60,000 nucleotides of DNA from NCBI GenBank assembly GCA_949358305.1, contig OX442314.1, positions 312,001-372,000 on the forward strand, in the 5' to 3' direction. This document shows, one piece after another, positions 42,569 to 53,801 of this stretch (the first letter of the stretch is position 1; each line of letters starts with the position of its first letter). This stretch comes from Strigamia acuminata. Lineage: Eukaryota; Arthropoda; Chilopoda; Geophilomorpha; Linotaeniidae. The position numbers were made by a program, and so were the translations under genes. Below the pieces are notes generated by a model. It was not told where the DNA came from, did not search any database, and saw nothing but the letters and a program-made list of their open reading frames with translations.

Positions 42569-43684
42569 GGGTTGTATTTATTGGCACACTATTTATTCTT
42601 TGTTTTTCACTAAAATTGATTTTCTTTCAAACTACTTTTCTCCGCACTATTTTTTCTAATTTCACACTACAGATTACCTAACGACACACTAAATTTTATT
42701 TTATTTTATTTTATTTTATTTGACACTATAAATTACTGTATTCCTCACTAAAATCAAAAATTATCTCAACAGTGCCTTTGTGGCTTTAGAAGGCCTACCC
42801 CGTTTTCTTTTTCCCCCGAGGGGAATGTTTTTGGCCTCTGGCGGGACTGCAAACAGTTTTTCTGTAATGGCTATACCCATGAGGTGTTTGCACACATATG
42901 TCTTAAGAAAAATTGGACAGGTGCAAGTTCCTTCGTCCCACTTCTTATCATCTATTGTCACGAGCTTTTTTTTTTGCTTTGCTGTTGGTTCTGTCAGACC
43001 GGAATCCCTAAGTTTGGAAAGAATTGTCTTGGGTTTAACGACACCATTTCGGTATAACTCACGTATTTTATCTTTTGACAATTGTGGTATGCCCCAAGTC
43101 GGGAGTGGCTCGTGCGTGTGCGTGTCGGTTGTGTAGTAGATTTCGCATTTATCGGAAGTTGGCGACAAGAAAACGTACTTCTTTGCGCTGCAATCATTCG
43201 AATGGCGGCAGTCATAAAAAAAATTTTCACCAATACTGGTTTGGTACCGCTTTCTCATTATCCATGTCTTCTTGCTTTTCTAAGCTTGTAAAGCTTCACC
43301 AGAATTCGCATAAGTTGTTAGCTTGTTCCATTCTAATCCTTCCTTTCGCCTTCGTTTTAGTGCAGGTTCAGTACAATCAACGTCGCTTTCAGACTCCGAA
43401 GATGAGAAGAGATCACGTGTAGTCATTGCTGCTTTAAAGTTAACAGTGTGAACCAGGCCTTTATATACTAGAAACTGCCTAAACGTTCATGAAACGTTAC
43501 TAAAATAGCACCTGAACGTTCATAAAACATTTCTACAACTGAAAAAACGTTTTTCGGTAGTAGTGACAAATAAAGAACATTTAGTGTAAAAATAAGTACA
43601 AATAGTGCCGAAAAAAGTAGTGCGGAAAACAATTAAAATTAGTGCGCAATTAAGAATAACTAGTGTGCAACTAATTTATGGCGT
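42569..43684 (-). mobile_element. Internally deleted MULE-type element with CACTA-rich subterminal repeats
   Basis: Flanked by taaattaa (42561-42568 and 43685-43692). Ends are imperfect inverted repeats (ttggcacactatttattc at left, gaataactagtgtgcaac at right). The left 170 bases carry seven cac(n)acta motifs and the right 130 bases carry six inverted tagtg motifs. A short gene on the minus strand keeps the N- and C-terminal zinc regions of a MULE transposase but not its catalytic core, so this is a non-autonomous derivative. Confidence 0.65.
42761..43426 (-). pseudogene. Zinc-binding ends of a MULE transposase, catalytic core deleted
   Basis: A frame from ATG at 43426 (MTTRDLFSSSESESD) meets one TAG (43282-43280), then stays open to 42761. 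It has an N-terminal FLYWCH-like region (FFYDCRHSNDC, a histidine pair in TDTHTHEP) joined directly to a SWIM zinc finger (CTCPIFLKTYVCKHLMGIAI) and a basic AT-hook-like end (KRKRGRPSKATK). The D-D-E core that normally separates these regions is missing. From the ATG at 43258 a 165-residue protein with two zinc modules could still be made and might bind element ends. Without the stop it would have 221 residues. Confidence 0.7.
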
Positions 43685-43692
43685 TAAATTAA

Positions 43693-44451
43693 TGACGACG
43701 ACGGAAAAGCAGAAGAAAAAGTCGCAGGATGTTTATATGGAATTACATGGAATTATATAGAATTATATGGAATTTATCGTTCACTTTTGTAAAATTTATT
43801 GACCTACAGTACAGTACCGGTACTGTAACGCATAATGCTGGTGGGTTCTTTTCTTTTTCCAGCCCAATATGCATTTTCTTACATTTTTGAACCAACATTT
43901 GAGTGACCTGAATGCACTTCCTGTCAAAGTGAACTTGTCTCGCCGTTCATTGGAGATTCCTTATCAATTTTATTTTCTACATTAATTATAAAAATATAAG
44001 TATTTACACAAAACGATTTTCTCGAGTTAGTTTATGTACAAACAAATAGATAATTTTATCAAATAACAACAGCAACGTTTTGGAGGCCCGTCAAAGGGGC
44101 CCCGGACATCCGGTGAACAATGTTAAACGTGGACACGACCATCCGTTTGCCGAGCGTCGCCACAAGATGGCCGCTGGTGGGTACTCGCCTCGTCAACATC
44201 GGCGGATCATTCGTTTCACCGATCATTCCTGTTTAATGAACGGAAAACGTTTTCTAAACACAATTAATAATTCTTTCGACAAGATTCTTGTTACCTGTCC
44301 ATCTCATCACGCCGGAAACGGAAGACACGAGTTGGCGCCGCATTGAGCGCATGCGCCGTACAAGCCTGTGCGGTTTTGAGTAATCTTTGTGTGAAATAAA
44401 GAAAAAGACGTTAAATTTAAAATGTTATTTTATTTCTCCATCTTTTGTTTG
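43693..44451. other. Intergenic; palindrome and an unassigned short ORF
   Basis: A perfect 18-bp palindrome tacagtaccggtactgta lies at about 43809-43826. An 88-codon plus-strand frame (44080-44346) is GC-rich, ends near a gcgcatgcgc motif and is followed by an AATAAA; it has no recognised domain and could be an exon remnant. The hydrolase 3' UTR lies at the right edge. Confidence 0.4.
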
Positions 44452-46554
44452 TTACAATTTCTTACCGAACAAAAAATCGCTCATGTGTTCATTGACGAGA
44501 TGAATGGCGTCTTGTTGCACCCAATGACTCGCTTTCGGGATCATTTTCACGGTGCAGTTTTCGACATATCGGGCCGACATTTCCGCCATTTTCGGATGTA
44601 AAGCGATGTCGGCATCGCCCCAGATCAATAAAACGGGCACGTCGAATATTTTGTCCTTGGTTGCTTTTCCGTTCGATTGGAATGTGTTAGGAGTGTTTGT
44701 GATGAGGATGTTGCGGTAGTAGTTGAGTGGAGGAGTGAATGCTCCTAACAAAATAAATCAATTTAGTACAGTTTATCCAAAAATATAACAAATTTGTTGA
44801 AATTAATCCAAAAATTGAATAATTTTGTTGAAATTAATCCAAAAATTGAATAAATTTGTTGAAATTAATCCAAAAATTGAATAAATTTGTTGAAATTAAT
44901 CCAAAAATTGAATAAATTTGTTGAAATTAATCCAAAAATTGAATAAATTTGTCGAAATTAATCCAAAAATTGAATAAATTTGTTGAAATTAATCCAAAAA
45001 TTGAATAAATTTGTTGAAATTAATCCAAAATTTGAATAAAAATTGTCGAAATTAATCCAAAAATTGAATAAATTTGTTAAAATTAATCCAAAAATTGAAT
45101 AAACTTGTTGAAATTAATCGAAAAATTGAATAAATTTGTTGATTTTTGTTGAAATTAATCGAAAAATTGAATAAACTTGTTGACCTTTGTTGAAATTGAT
45201 CCAAATACTTGACAAATTTATCAAAATTGATTTAAAAAACTTGACAAATTTATCAAAATTGATTTAAAAAACTTGACAAATTTATCAAAATTGATTTAAA
45301 AAACTTGACAAATTTATCAAAATTGATTCAAAAAACCTCAAACTTGATGAAATTTTTGAAGAAAATTAAAAAAAAAAACAAATTTGAATTGAAGTGAATT
45401 GAATTATCAATTTTACCAGGTTCATTAAACGTGTATTTGTAAGCTTCCATATCTTCCTCCGTAAATTCAGACAAATCCACGAACAATTTATCAATTATCG
45501 ACAAATCCTGCAACCGCAGATACTTCTCAGGAAGATACGGCAATTGAAACGCATAAACATACCTAAAATTAAAAAAATAAAACAAATTTGAATCAATTAG
45601 ATGAAATTATACAATTTTTCAATTTTTCATTTACCACGACATCAAAAATTGCTTAAAACTGCTGCTCAGATGCAATTTAAACGCAGTCGGATGCGGACAA
45701 TTCATAATGACGAGTTTATCAACCAAATCCGGGTCCTGGATCGTGAGTCGCCACGCCAAAGCTCCCCCCCAATCGTGCGCCACCAACACGCACGACGACT
45801 TTCCCAACCCGCAAATAATTTGCCGCAAATCGTCCACCAACTTGGCCGTCTCGTACGCCGATTTTCCGCTCGGTTTGTCCGAATCGCCGTAACCTCGTAA
45901 ATCGATAGCCACAACCCTGAAATTGTCACAAATTAATTAATCGACTAATTAATGAAATTAAATCTCCAATATTCCATTACCAATGCGTTTGCTTGAATTC
46001 CTTCATTTGGTGGCGCCACGAATACCAAAACTCCGGAAATCCGTGCACGAACAACATCAACGGTTTGTTTTTATCTCCGGCTTCGACGTAATGGATTTTC
46101 ACATCCTAAAAAAATCAAAAATCAAAAATCAATCAACACAAACAATATTATCGAATTTCAACAAAACAATCAAAAGATTATGAAATTGTACTTGAAAAAA
46201 TTAAAAAAAAAAAAAATTGATAATTCCTCTGCTTATCAAATCGTCTGAAGAACATTGAACGTCTAATTAATTAATTAATTAATTAATTAATTTTAAAAAA
46301 TCAAAACAATCTAATTTTTTAACTAAAAATCTTCTTTTTCTTTTACAAAGTACCTTTAATTTGATGAAGGAATGTGTTCCATGTTGCGGGTCCGTGAGAC
46401 ACGGTGGGGGAGTCGTTCGGGGTTTAACTCGGTATATTTGCTTGCCACGAATTATTGTTTTCAAGATGACCATTAGCACAATGCAGGCGGCATAGAACAA
46501 TGCGACGCCGTAGACGAATGCGAGGGTAAATAACTTGCTAGCTAGAGATGCCAT
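44452..46554 (-). CDS. Epoxide hydrolase-like alpha/beta hydrolase (EPHX4 type)
   Basis: Five exons on the minus strand (46554-46354, 46105-45981, 45916-45635, 45562-45417, 44744-44452), all GT-AG with consistent phases, give 348 residues. It starts MASLASKLF with a hydrophobic N-terminal helix (about 8-34), as in membrane-anchored EPHX4/EPHX3. Then come the oxyanion motif HGFP (88-91), the nucleophile in [10 protein letters not shown] (Asp157), a cap region with FQLPYLPE, the relay Asp in WGDADIAL (Asp297) and the His in ASHWVQQD (His325). The family hydrolyses epoxides via an ester on the Asp; the natural substrate here is unknown. The ATG at 46554 has a good context (cgaaaATGGc). It is transcribed divergently from the ADCK1-like gene, about 600 bp apart. 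Confidence 0.93.
44790..45345. repeat. 31-bp minisatellite in hydrolase intron 4
   Basis: About twelve units of ttgaaattaatccaaaaatt plus gaataaatttg, then related units (acttgacaaatttatcaaaa type) to about 45345. It fills most of the last intron. Confidence 0.88.
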
Positions 46555-47160
46555 TTTCGAAGTTATCAACTCGAGCGGTTTTGATTCCTGTGTAACTAAC
46601 CATCAAGTTTGAATTGTGCAAGTAATGTGCTTAACAAGTGCAAAGTACGACCGATGTCGTCAGCTGAGCAATGCGGAATTACGTATTGAAAATGCGCGCC
46701 TCCTCGCAGCTATCGCCCGCATCGTGCCAAGATAAAAATATAGCAAATGTTAAATTGTTTTTACACCCAAAATAAATTTGTCAAATAAATTTTTTGTTCA
46801 ACATTAATTTGTCACAATAAAAACTAAATTCTGTATAAATATAGAATTTATTTTTTATCAGGATGTTTTGTTTTCGGCATCTTGCAAGCTTTAGCGCTAA
46901 CTAAGGAGTGTCTGACTTTTAATTGAATAAAACACGAATTATAGTCTTTACATTTTAATTCGGACAACTTAAAAACAAAAAATTTATATTTAAATAAAAA
47001 TAAAATTCGAACTAACAATACATTTTAAAAGAAATTACAAAAAAATCCCAAGCAGTCAGACTGTTGCTAGACCCAAGCGGAAGCCGCCTTCCGTCTTCTG
47101 CTAGGTGAACTCTAGTAATGAATTAATTGGGCATGAGCACCGAAATTGGTGCTGATCAGA
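46555..47160. promoter_or_regulatory. Divergent intergenic region between the hydrolase and ADCK1-like genes
   Basis: About 600 bp probably holds both promoters. The middle is very AT-rich. A 36-codon plus-strand ORF (46625-46735, MCLTSAKYDRCRQL then an amphipathic helix) stands out. Two upstream ATGs precede the ADCK1-like start: a two-codon one at 47118, and ATG at 47133, which opens 14 codons and overlaps the main start in another frame (ends 47177). Both could lower translation of the kinase-like gene. No clear TATA box. Confidence 0.45.
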
Positions 47161-50100
47161 ATGTTTGGAATGCGTAAATTGTTTCGTTACACCTCTTTGG
47201 TAACTGGTGGAGCAATCACGCTCGAAGTTCTGCGCCGAAACGACTGGGACGTGCAACAAATCGGATTGGTGCGGTTCGCCCGAGCTGCGGTCACTGTAAA
47301 TTTCATTCACTGTAAAACAAAAATTAAAAACACCAAACAAAACTCGAAAACATCATTTTGTATTCAATTTAGGTCACGCAGATCGCCATCGACTACAAAC
47401 TCAGCTTGGTCATGGATCCGAATTCGGATGAATACAAAACCACAATGTCCGAAGTAAATAGAATTAAAAAATTAAAAAAATTAAATTAAAACTAAAATTC
47501 GTTCTAGGTTCATTGGAGATCAGCGAGAAAACTTCTGGATTTATGTTGTGCTAATGGCGGAGTTTTCATCAAAGTCGGACAGCACGTAGCCGCATTGGAA
47601 TATCTGTTACCGTACGAATACGTGACGACGATGAAAGTTTTGCACAGTTCTGCGCCGAAATCGGCTCTCAAAGACATTCTCAGGGTCATTCAAGAGGATT
47701 TAAACGAAAAAGTTGATGTTTTTTTTGTGTTTTCTTTGCGTTTTCTTCAATTTTGCATCGTTTTTCAGGCGGAAAATATCTTCGAGACGTTTGAACGTGA
47801 GCCGTTGGGCGCTGCGTCGTTGGCTCAAGTGCACAAAGCGACTCTGACGGATGGAACGGTGGTTGCCGTCAAAGTTCAGCATCCGCATGTTCTTAGCCAC
47901 GCTTTTGTTGATATTAAAACGATGGAGGTAAATTTAAATTGTTTGTTTTTCGTCTTAAAAACAGCAATTTGGACCAAAAATGCCATTTTTTGTGTGTGTG
48001 CATAAAAATGCTTTTATTTATTCCTAAAATACATTTATAATACATTTATAATATATTTATAAGAATTTTGTGCACAAAAAAAGCATTTTTCTACATAATA
48101 AGTCAATTTTTTTACCGAAATATATCATTTTAAAAAAAAAAATGATTAAAAAAGCTAATTTTTCACATAAAAATGATTAAAAAAGCTAATTTTTCACATA
48201 AAAATGATTAAAAGAGCTCATTTTTCACATAAAAATGATCAAAAAAAGCTCATTTTGCACTCAAAAATTCATTTTTATGTTTTCGTGAAAATTATTGATT
48301 CATTTTGCAAATTTATTTAAGAAGTATTATTTTTTTGTTGCAGTTATTAGTAAACATAGTATCTTACATCTTTCCCGAGTTCAGATTCATGTGGTTGGCC
48401 GACGAAACGAAGAAAAACTTGCCACTAGAACTACAATTTTTATTGGAAGGCAAAAATGCAGAAAACGTGGCGAAACGCTTCCACAAATACGAGTGGCTCA
48501 AAGTCAGTCCATTATTCAAACGAAAAAGTAAACAATTGCTACATTAATTATATTAAATGTATTGTAGATACCAAAAATCTATTGGCATTTATCAACAAAT
48601 CGAGTATTGACCATGGAATACTGCGAAGGTGGCCAGATCAATGACCACAACTACATGATCAACCATGACATCGACACCAATTTGGTACACACAATTTCCC
48701 CAAAATTTCACCAAAATTTCTCAAAAATTTCTCAAAAATTTCCCCAAAATTTCCCCCAAATTTCCCCAAATTTTCAAAATTTCCTCAAAATTTCCTCAAA
48801 ATTTTCCCAAAATTTCCCCAAATTTTCCCCAAATTTTCCCCAAAATGTAAAATTTAAAATTTCAGCTTTCGAAACGACTCGGGCTACTCTACAGCGACAT
48901 GATTTTCGTTGAAGGTTTTGTGCACTGCGATCCACATCCTGGCAACCTTTTAATAGAACCAACGACCAGGGGCCCCAGAATAATTCTACTCGACCATGGT
49001 CTATATTCAGTAAGTGGAATGCAGTCAATAAAAGGCTAAATCTATTTACAACTTGGTTCGATCGTTGTTTAGAACTTAACCGAAGACTTTCGGCTCAAGT
49101 ATTGCAATCTTTGGTTGGCCTTACTAAGTGCGAATGTGGAACGGATCAAACAAAGTGCCAGTGCTCTGGGAGTGGATAAATTGTACCCTCTTTTGGCAGC
49201 CATGGTAACTGCCAGGTCGTGGACATCCATCCAACAGGGGATCGAAAAGAAGAAACTCACAGCTGGCGAAGTATGTATTGCTATGAATATCGTTGCTATT
49301 ATACTTGAGTATAATGCCAGAAATTTAGAAATTTTGAAAAACACCGCTTGTGGTAATAGCGCAATCTGCCGGCTATTTGAAAAACCAATATAAAAGCCTT
49401 TTCCAAAAACGTAGTTTTTTCAATTTACTTGTTCTTTGCAAAAAAAAAAAAAAAAAAAACCTAGGTTTATAAGGCGTTAAGCCAGCGACAAACTGAGACC
49501 GGTTTCAGAATTTATCGAAACATTTTTAACATCGAAAAAAGCAGTTTTGGAGTCGGGTCGGACAATTTGGCATCCACTATAGTTTCAGTCGCTTACAGGT
49601 GACACTAACCTAGCAATACCGGAAGTTGAAACAAACAAACAAACATACACAAACATTCATGTCAAGTTAAATAAAAGCTATAGCTGCTACTTTTGCGGAA
49701 AATAAATGTTGTTTAAAATGTTTCCATACTTGTAGATAGGGCAAATTGAGCATTTTGACACCAAAAATTTTGCATTCTGAGGATTTTTTTGGTCCGCAAT
49801 TTCCACAATTGGGCCATTGTACCGCAATTTTACGGAAAATCCGCAACTGGGGTGTCTTGCAAAAATAATATTCATTTTTTGGACCAAAACTTTATCTTTT
49901 GGACCAAAATTTCATCTTTTGGAGTAAAATTTCATCTTTTGGACCAAAATTTCATCTTTTGGACCAAAATTTCATCTTTTGGACCAAAATTTCATCTTTT
50001 GGACCAAAATTTCATCTTTTGGACCAAAATTTCATCTTTTGGACCAAAATTTCATCTTTTGGACCAAAATTTCATCTTTTGGACCAAAATTTCATCTTTT

Positions 50101-51310
50101 GGACCAAAATTTCATCTTTTGGACCAAAATTTCATCTTTTGGACCAAAATTTCATCTTTTGGACCAAAATTTCATCTTTTGGACCAAAATTTCATCTTTT
50201 GGACCAAAATTTCATCTTTTGGACCAAAATTTCATCTTTTGGACCAAAATTTCATCTTTTGGACCAAAATTTCATCTTTTGGACCAAAATTTCATCTTTT
50301 GGACCAAAATTTCATCTTTTGGACCAAAATTTCATCTTTTGGACCAAAATTTCATCTTTTGGACTAAAATTTCATCTTTTGGACCAAAATTTCATCTTTT
50401 GGACCAAAATTTCATCTTTTGGACCAAAATTTCATCTTTTGGACCAAAATTTCATCTTTTGGACCAAAATTTCATCTTTGGACCAAAAATTCATTTTTAG
50501 GTTCAAAAAAACAAAAATTCAGTTTTCTGCCCATATCTCTGCAACAGTGCCAGACATGCAAATTCCAACCAGGTGAACCGATTTTTTGGGTCATTTTACG
50601 TCTAATCAGCACGTTTTTGGCACTTTTTCAATTTTGGCCATGTTAGCCATGTTAGCCATGTTAGTCTTTGAAAATTGCAATTTTCTTAAATTTTTTTAGT
50701 GCAAAAGATTTGAAGATTAGTCATTTTTAGACTAAATGAATGTTGCTCTATAAGTTTACAATTGGAAATTACTGTCTATCTGAGATAATTTTCAAATGAC
50801 CTTGACGGAACATCCCTAGGTCAAATTTTGGGTCACCAAAAGATTTCCCCACCTAGCTTTAGTACTTTGTCATCATTAGATTAGATGCATTGTCAGCACT
50901 TTCAGAAATATTTAGTGAAGTGACAGACTTTTCTTCACCCTGTATAACTTAAATAGTGATTTTCTGATTACCTTCTCTAGAGCAATGACATCCAGAAAAG
51001 TGTCGCCAAGTTCTTCCCTAACATCACCCAAGTGCTGGATTCGGTGCCCCGAGAGATGATTCTTATTTTCAAAACCAACGATCTCTTGCGGGGTATCGAG
51101 TTTTCGCTGAAAAGAACTCCGGGAACGACGTTTGTTCCCATGACACAGGTCTGCCTCAAGGCATCCTTCATAAGGGAACTTAAATCGTGTGATTCCGCTT
51201 ACTGCCGTCTAAAAGTCTCTAGTGTTTACATGTGGACTCAAATTAGACTCACTTTCTATAACATTTTCCTTCAAGTTTGGAATTATTTTCATCATGCGGA
51301 TGTATTATAG
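47161..51310 (+). CDS. ADCK1: ADCK1-type UbiB/aarF-domain protein
   Basis: Nine exons: 47161-47295, 47373-47453, 47508-47711, 47769-47927, 48344-48502, 48568-48684, 48866-49009, 49073-49270, 50981-51310. All are GT-AG and all junctions are phase 0, giving 508 residues, close to the usual ADCK1 length. UbiB signatures are present: the KxGQ motif (FIKVGQ, 92-97), the Ala-rich nucleotide loop (PLGAASLAQVHKA), the conserved Lys in VAVKVQHP (Lys175), the catalytic-type HCDPHPGN (305-312) and LLDHG (Asp328). The family acts in mitochondria; metazoan ADCK1 has been linked to inner-membrane maintenance, and it is an atypical kinase or ATPase. The N-terminus (MRKLFRYTS) is basic, consistent with mitochondrial import. 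Introns 4, 6 and 8 are filled with short repeats. Confidence 0.94.
48100..48260. repeat. Short tandem repeat in ADCK1 intron 4
   Basis: Three to four units of about 30 bases: aaaatgattaaaaaagctaa plus tttttcacat, the last copies with one or two changes. Confidence 0.8.
48690..48848. repeat. ccaaaatttc repeat in ADCK1 intron 6
   Basis: Degenerate 10-12-base units (ccaaaatttcc, tcaaaatttcc) fill almost the whole intron. Confidence 0.85.
49879..50482. repeat. 20-bp tandem array in ADCK1 intron 8
   Basis: About 30 nearly perfect head-to-tail copies of ggaccaaaatttcatctttt, with rare single changes (for example gagtaaaa near 49922, gactaaaa near 50362). Copies sit directly against each other without spacers. 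As 20 is not a multiple of three and the unit lacks stops, all three plus frames stay open and encode the same 20-residue repeat, which is not a real protein. Confidence 0.97.
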
Positions 51311-52030
51311 CAAAAAATAAAAGTTAAATTATTTAGACATTATTCAATTTGGTTTTGCCATTTTTTTGCTTGAAATTTGTTGTGAGTCTTCGGACGGACC
51401 CCATGTGGTCAGAGGAGGGCCGCCAGGCGCTGGATGCAACACGTAATGGAGTGTTCTTCACTCCAATGCAAGTCATATGTAATTTATTAATTTGTGACAC
51501 TGCCTTTCTGAGCGCCACCTATATGTTACTTTGAATAAACTAGTCTGTTATGTAAATCTCAACAACACCAACGGTCACGTTATTTTACATGCTCCATTAC
51601 AGTTTCAAATACTTAGTCAAGACAGACTACGTACCATAAAAATTACCCACGAAATACAAGAGGGATGCGATTTAAACACCTCCCATCTTTGACTCATTTT
51701 ATCCCCATTAATGATTTTACTTTTCCCCGCTCATAATCTTTGCCCCAATTAAAGTATTTTACTGCTCTAACCTAACCTAACCTAACCTAACCTAACCTAA
51801 CCTAACCTAACCTAAAAGTTAACCTCATTTATTAATTTTTAGGAAAAAAAGAATTACATTGATTTTTCCACTTCTTTAATTTTTTTGACCCACCATGGCT
51901 ATGGGAAGGTTAATTGGGGGGTTTTGAGTGGGGGGAATTAAAATCATTTTTGGGGAATTAATGAGCAAAAAATGGGGGGGGGGGAGAAATAATTTGTCGC
52001 CATACAAGAGACACAATTATATTATTAGTA
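51311..52030. other. Intergenic DNA with a TTAGG-type array
   Basis: About ten consecutive aacct/cctaa units lie at roughly 51768-51817. A 61-codon frame at 51349-51534 was not recognised. The rest is AT-rich with G-runs near 51930-51985. Confidence 0.5.
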
Positions 52031-52500
52031 TAATGGCTTTATTGTTGACTAGGGGATTTATGGTGTTTCTAGTATATTTCCCAATGCGACGGCTGGATGG
52101 CAGCCATCCTTAATCACAATAATCAGACTGCCTGACACATGTGGTCGGTATTGCTGTTTCTGTGATGCCATCATAACGTTCACGAAGAATATACGATGGA
52201 TGCGGCCAACATGAATGCTCAGGTTCCAGTGGGTGACAGATTCGCCAAGCCGATCGTTTGGGCCGCCAGAGCAGCCATTTGGAGAGATGGTCGGAATGCG
52301 ACTACCGGTATTTACCTTGCTGGTTGCTAGAACAACTCTCTGGGCATTAAGGGGCCAACCACTTCTGGGGACATAACTTATTTGTGAAATCTAGGGCCCG
52401 CAGCTCCACCTGGTTGCGGGGGACCACAACAGGCGCATGAGAGGTGCGAGAGCTGCACCAAGTGCATTGCGCTGCAGGTAAGTGATCAGCGTGCAGGGGC
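52031..52500 (+). repeat. Unidentified dispersed element, copy 1
   Basis: Begins ggctttattgttgactaggg and ends near cgctgcaggtaagtg. The same series of blocks occurs inverted at 54250-54803, so this is a repeat family. An exon-like stretch (MNAQVPVGDRFAKPIVWAAR, donor accg|gtattt at 52307; acceptor at 52390-52395; a second donor ctgcag|gtaagt at 52480) can be joined in frame to give a short Cys-containing peptide, but the homology to the other copy argues for a decayed element rather than a gene. Confidence 0.5.
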
Positions 52501-53800
52501 AGCTGGTCATATTGTTAATTGTTACTTATTACTTCACTTGGTACTTACTTGGTACAGTATTTCGAAGCGATAAAAATATTTATTTCTGAAAACCCAATCT
52601 ATGATTTAATCTAGATTTAATTGTAGATATGACACCTCTTGTGTGCCTGATTGCAAAACCAAACGAAACATCTGGAAAACCCTTCATCCTGTAAGGGAGG
52701 CTTGACTGCATAACGTTTGAACAATATACAAGCATTTGCTCTTTATTGTTTATCTTTCTGAAACTTTTTATTAATACACTGAATTAGGCAAATACAACAA
52801 AAGGATATTAAGCATTAAGGAAAAGCACCAATAGACCTTTGGCAAAATGAGGTCAGGTGATAAGATTATGTGATCATAACAATGCTGCAACTGGTGGGGG
52901 GGGCAAATTGCCAAACTTTAGCATTAGTTTAAGTTATATGAATTTCTTACTAATTTGCACTTTTCCTACATTTTCCTGTATTTTAAAACAGTTGTATGAG
53001 AAAAAACATGCACAATGCAATTGCAAAATATGTCACATTATTGTGGGCGGAGCCAAAGGGCATTACATCATGATTTTCCAAAGGTCTATTAGATGGTGGA
53101 AGAAAAAAATAATCAATTTTTGGGCTGAAAAATGGCGAAAATAGGCTGAAAATGCCATTTCACATTTTTGGTCTAAAAAATGCTGTTCTGGGCCGAGAAA
53201 TGTCGTTTTTGGCCAGAAAAATGCCATTTCAGGGCAACCAACAACTCGATGTTGTGAAAAGTTGCAATTTGTCATAAAATCAGCACGGCTTCGGCTTCCC
53301 AGTAGTTGATTAAAAATTGGTATTGAAAAGCTACATACTGTATATTTAAGAAAATAAAATAAAAATTAAGCCTTCCTGGGTTTATTGTATAAATGTCTAC
53401 AAGATTGTAGGCTTTAGGATTGTGTTGGCCTTTTTCAAGGTCATCATTTTCTAATTTTGCAACCACAAAAGACAAAACAAATTATTAAATTTTAAATTTT
53501 TTTATTGTATGAAAATTAATTTCAAGGATATCTTAATCATCACTGCCCAATAATATACATATATATCATAACATATCATTTCAGTTTCAAGATTAGGCTA
53601 CAGATAATGTTGATAATACAATTCATCCAGAATTTGCATTGTGAACCAGAAATTTATTGTTTCAATGTGCTGAAGAGAGATAAAATTGTTCTAAGTATAC
53701 GTGTTATTGGCCCAAGTAAATATCCATATACATGTACTGCACATTTTGTGGCATACATAACGTTGTTTCTCTTTGTTTGCTGCTGTTTATCATATTTCAG
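52501..53800. other. AT-rich DNA with a probable small MITE and degenerate repeats
   Basis: caatagacctttggcaaaat near 52830 is mirrored by ttttccaaaggtctattaga near 53076-53095, a likely TIR pair about 265 bp apart. 53115-53230 repeats gaaaaatgccattt-type units. 53590-53800 may hold 5' UTR of the secreted-protein gene. Confidence 0.45.
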
Positions 53801-53801
53801 A

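Noticed and set aside
44080-44346. 88-codon GC-rich frame as a gene
   Set aside because: No recognisable domain, no splice partner found, and the region also fits a decayed exon or element; left as unassigned.
49879-50482. Possible CRISPR array
   Set aside because: Units abut with no spacers, the host is eukaryotic, and there are no cas genes.
49789-50576. Three overlapping long open frames with a repeating FWTKISSFGPKFHLLDQNFI-type peptide
   Set aside because: They are the 20-bp intronic array read in three frames; the unit simply lacks stops. No start context or domain.
51768-51817. A chromosome end
   Set aside because: The array is about 50 bp and genes continue on both sides.
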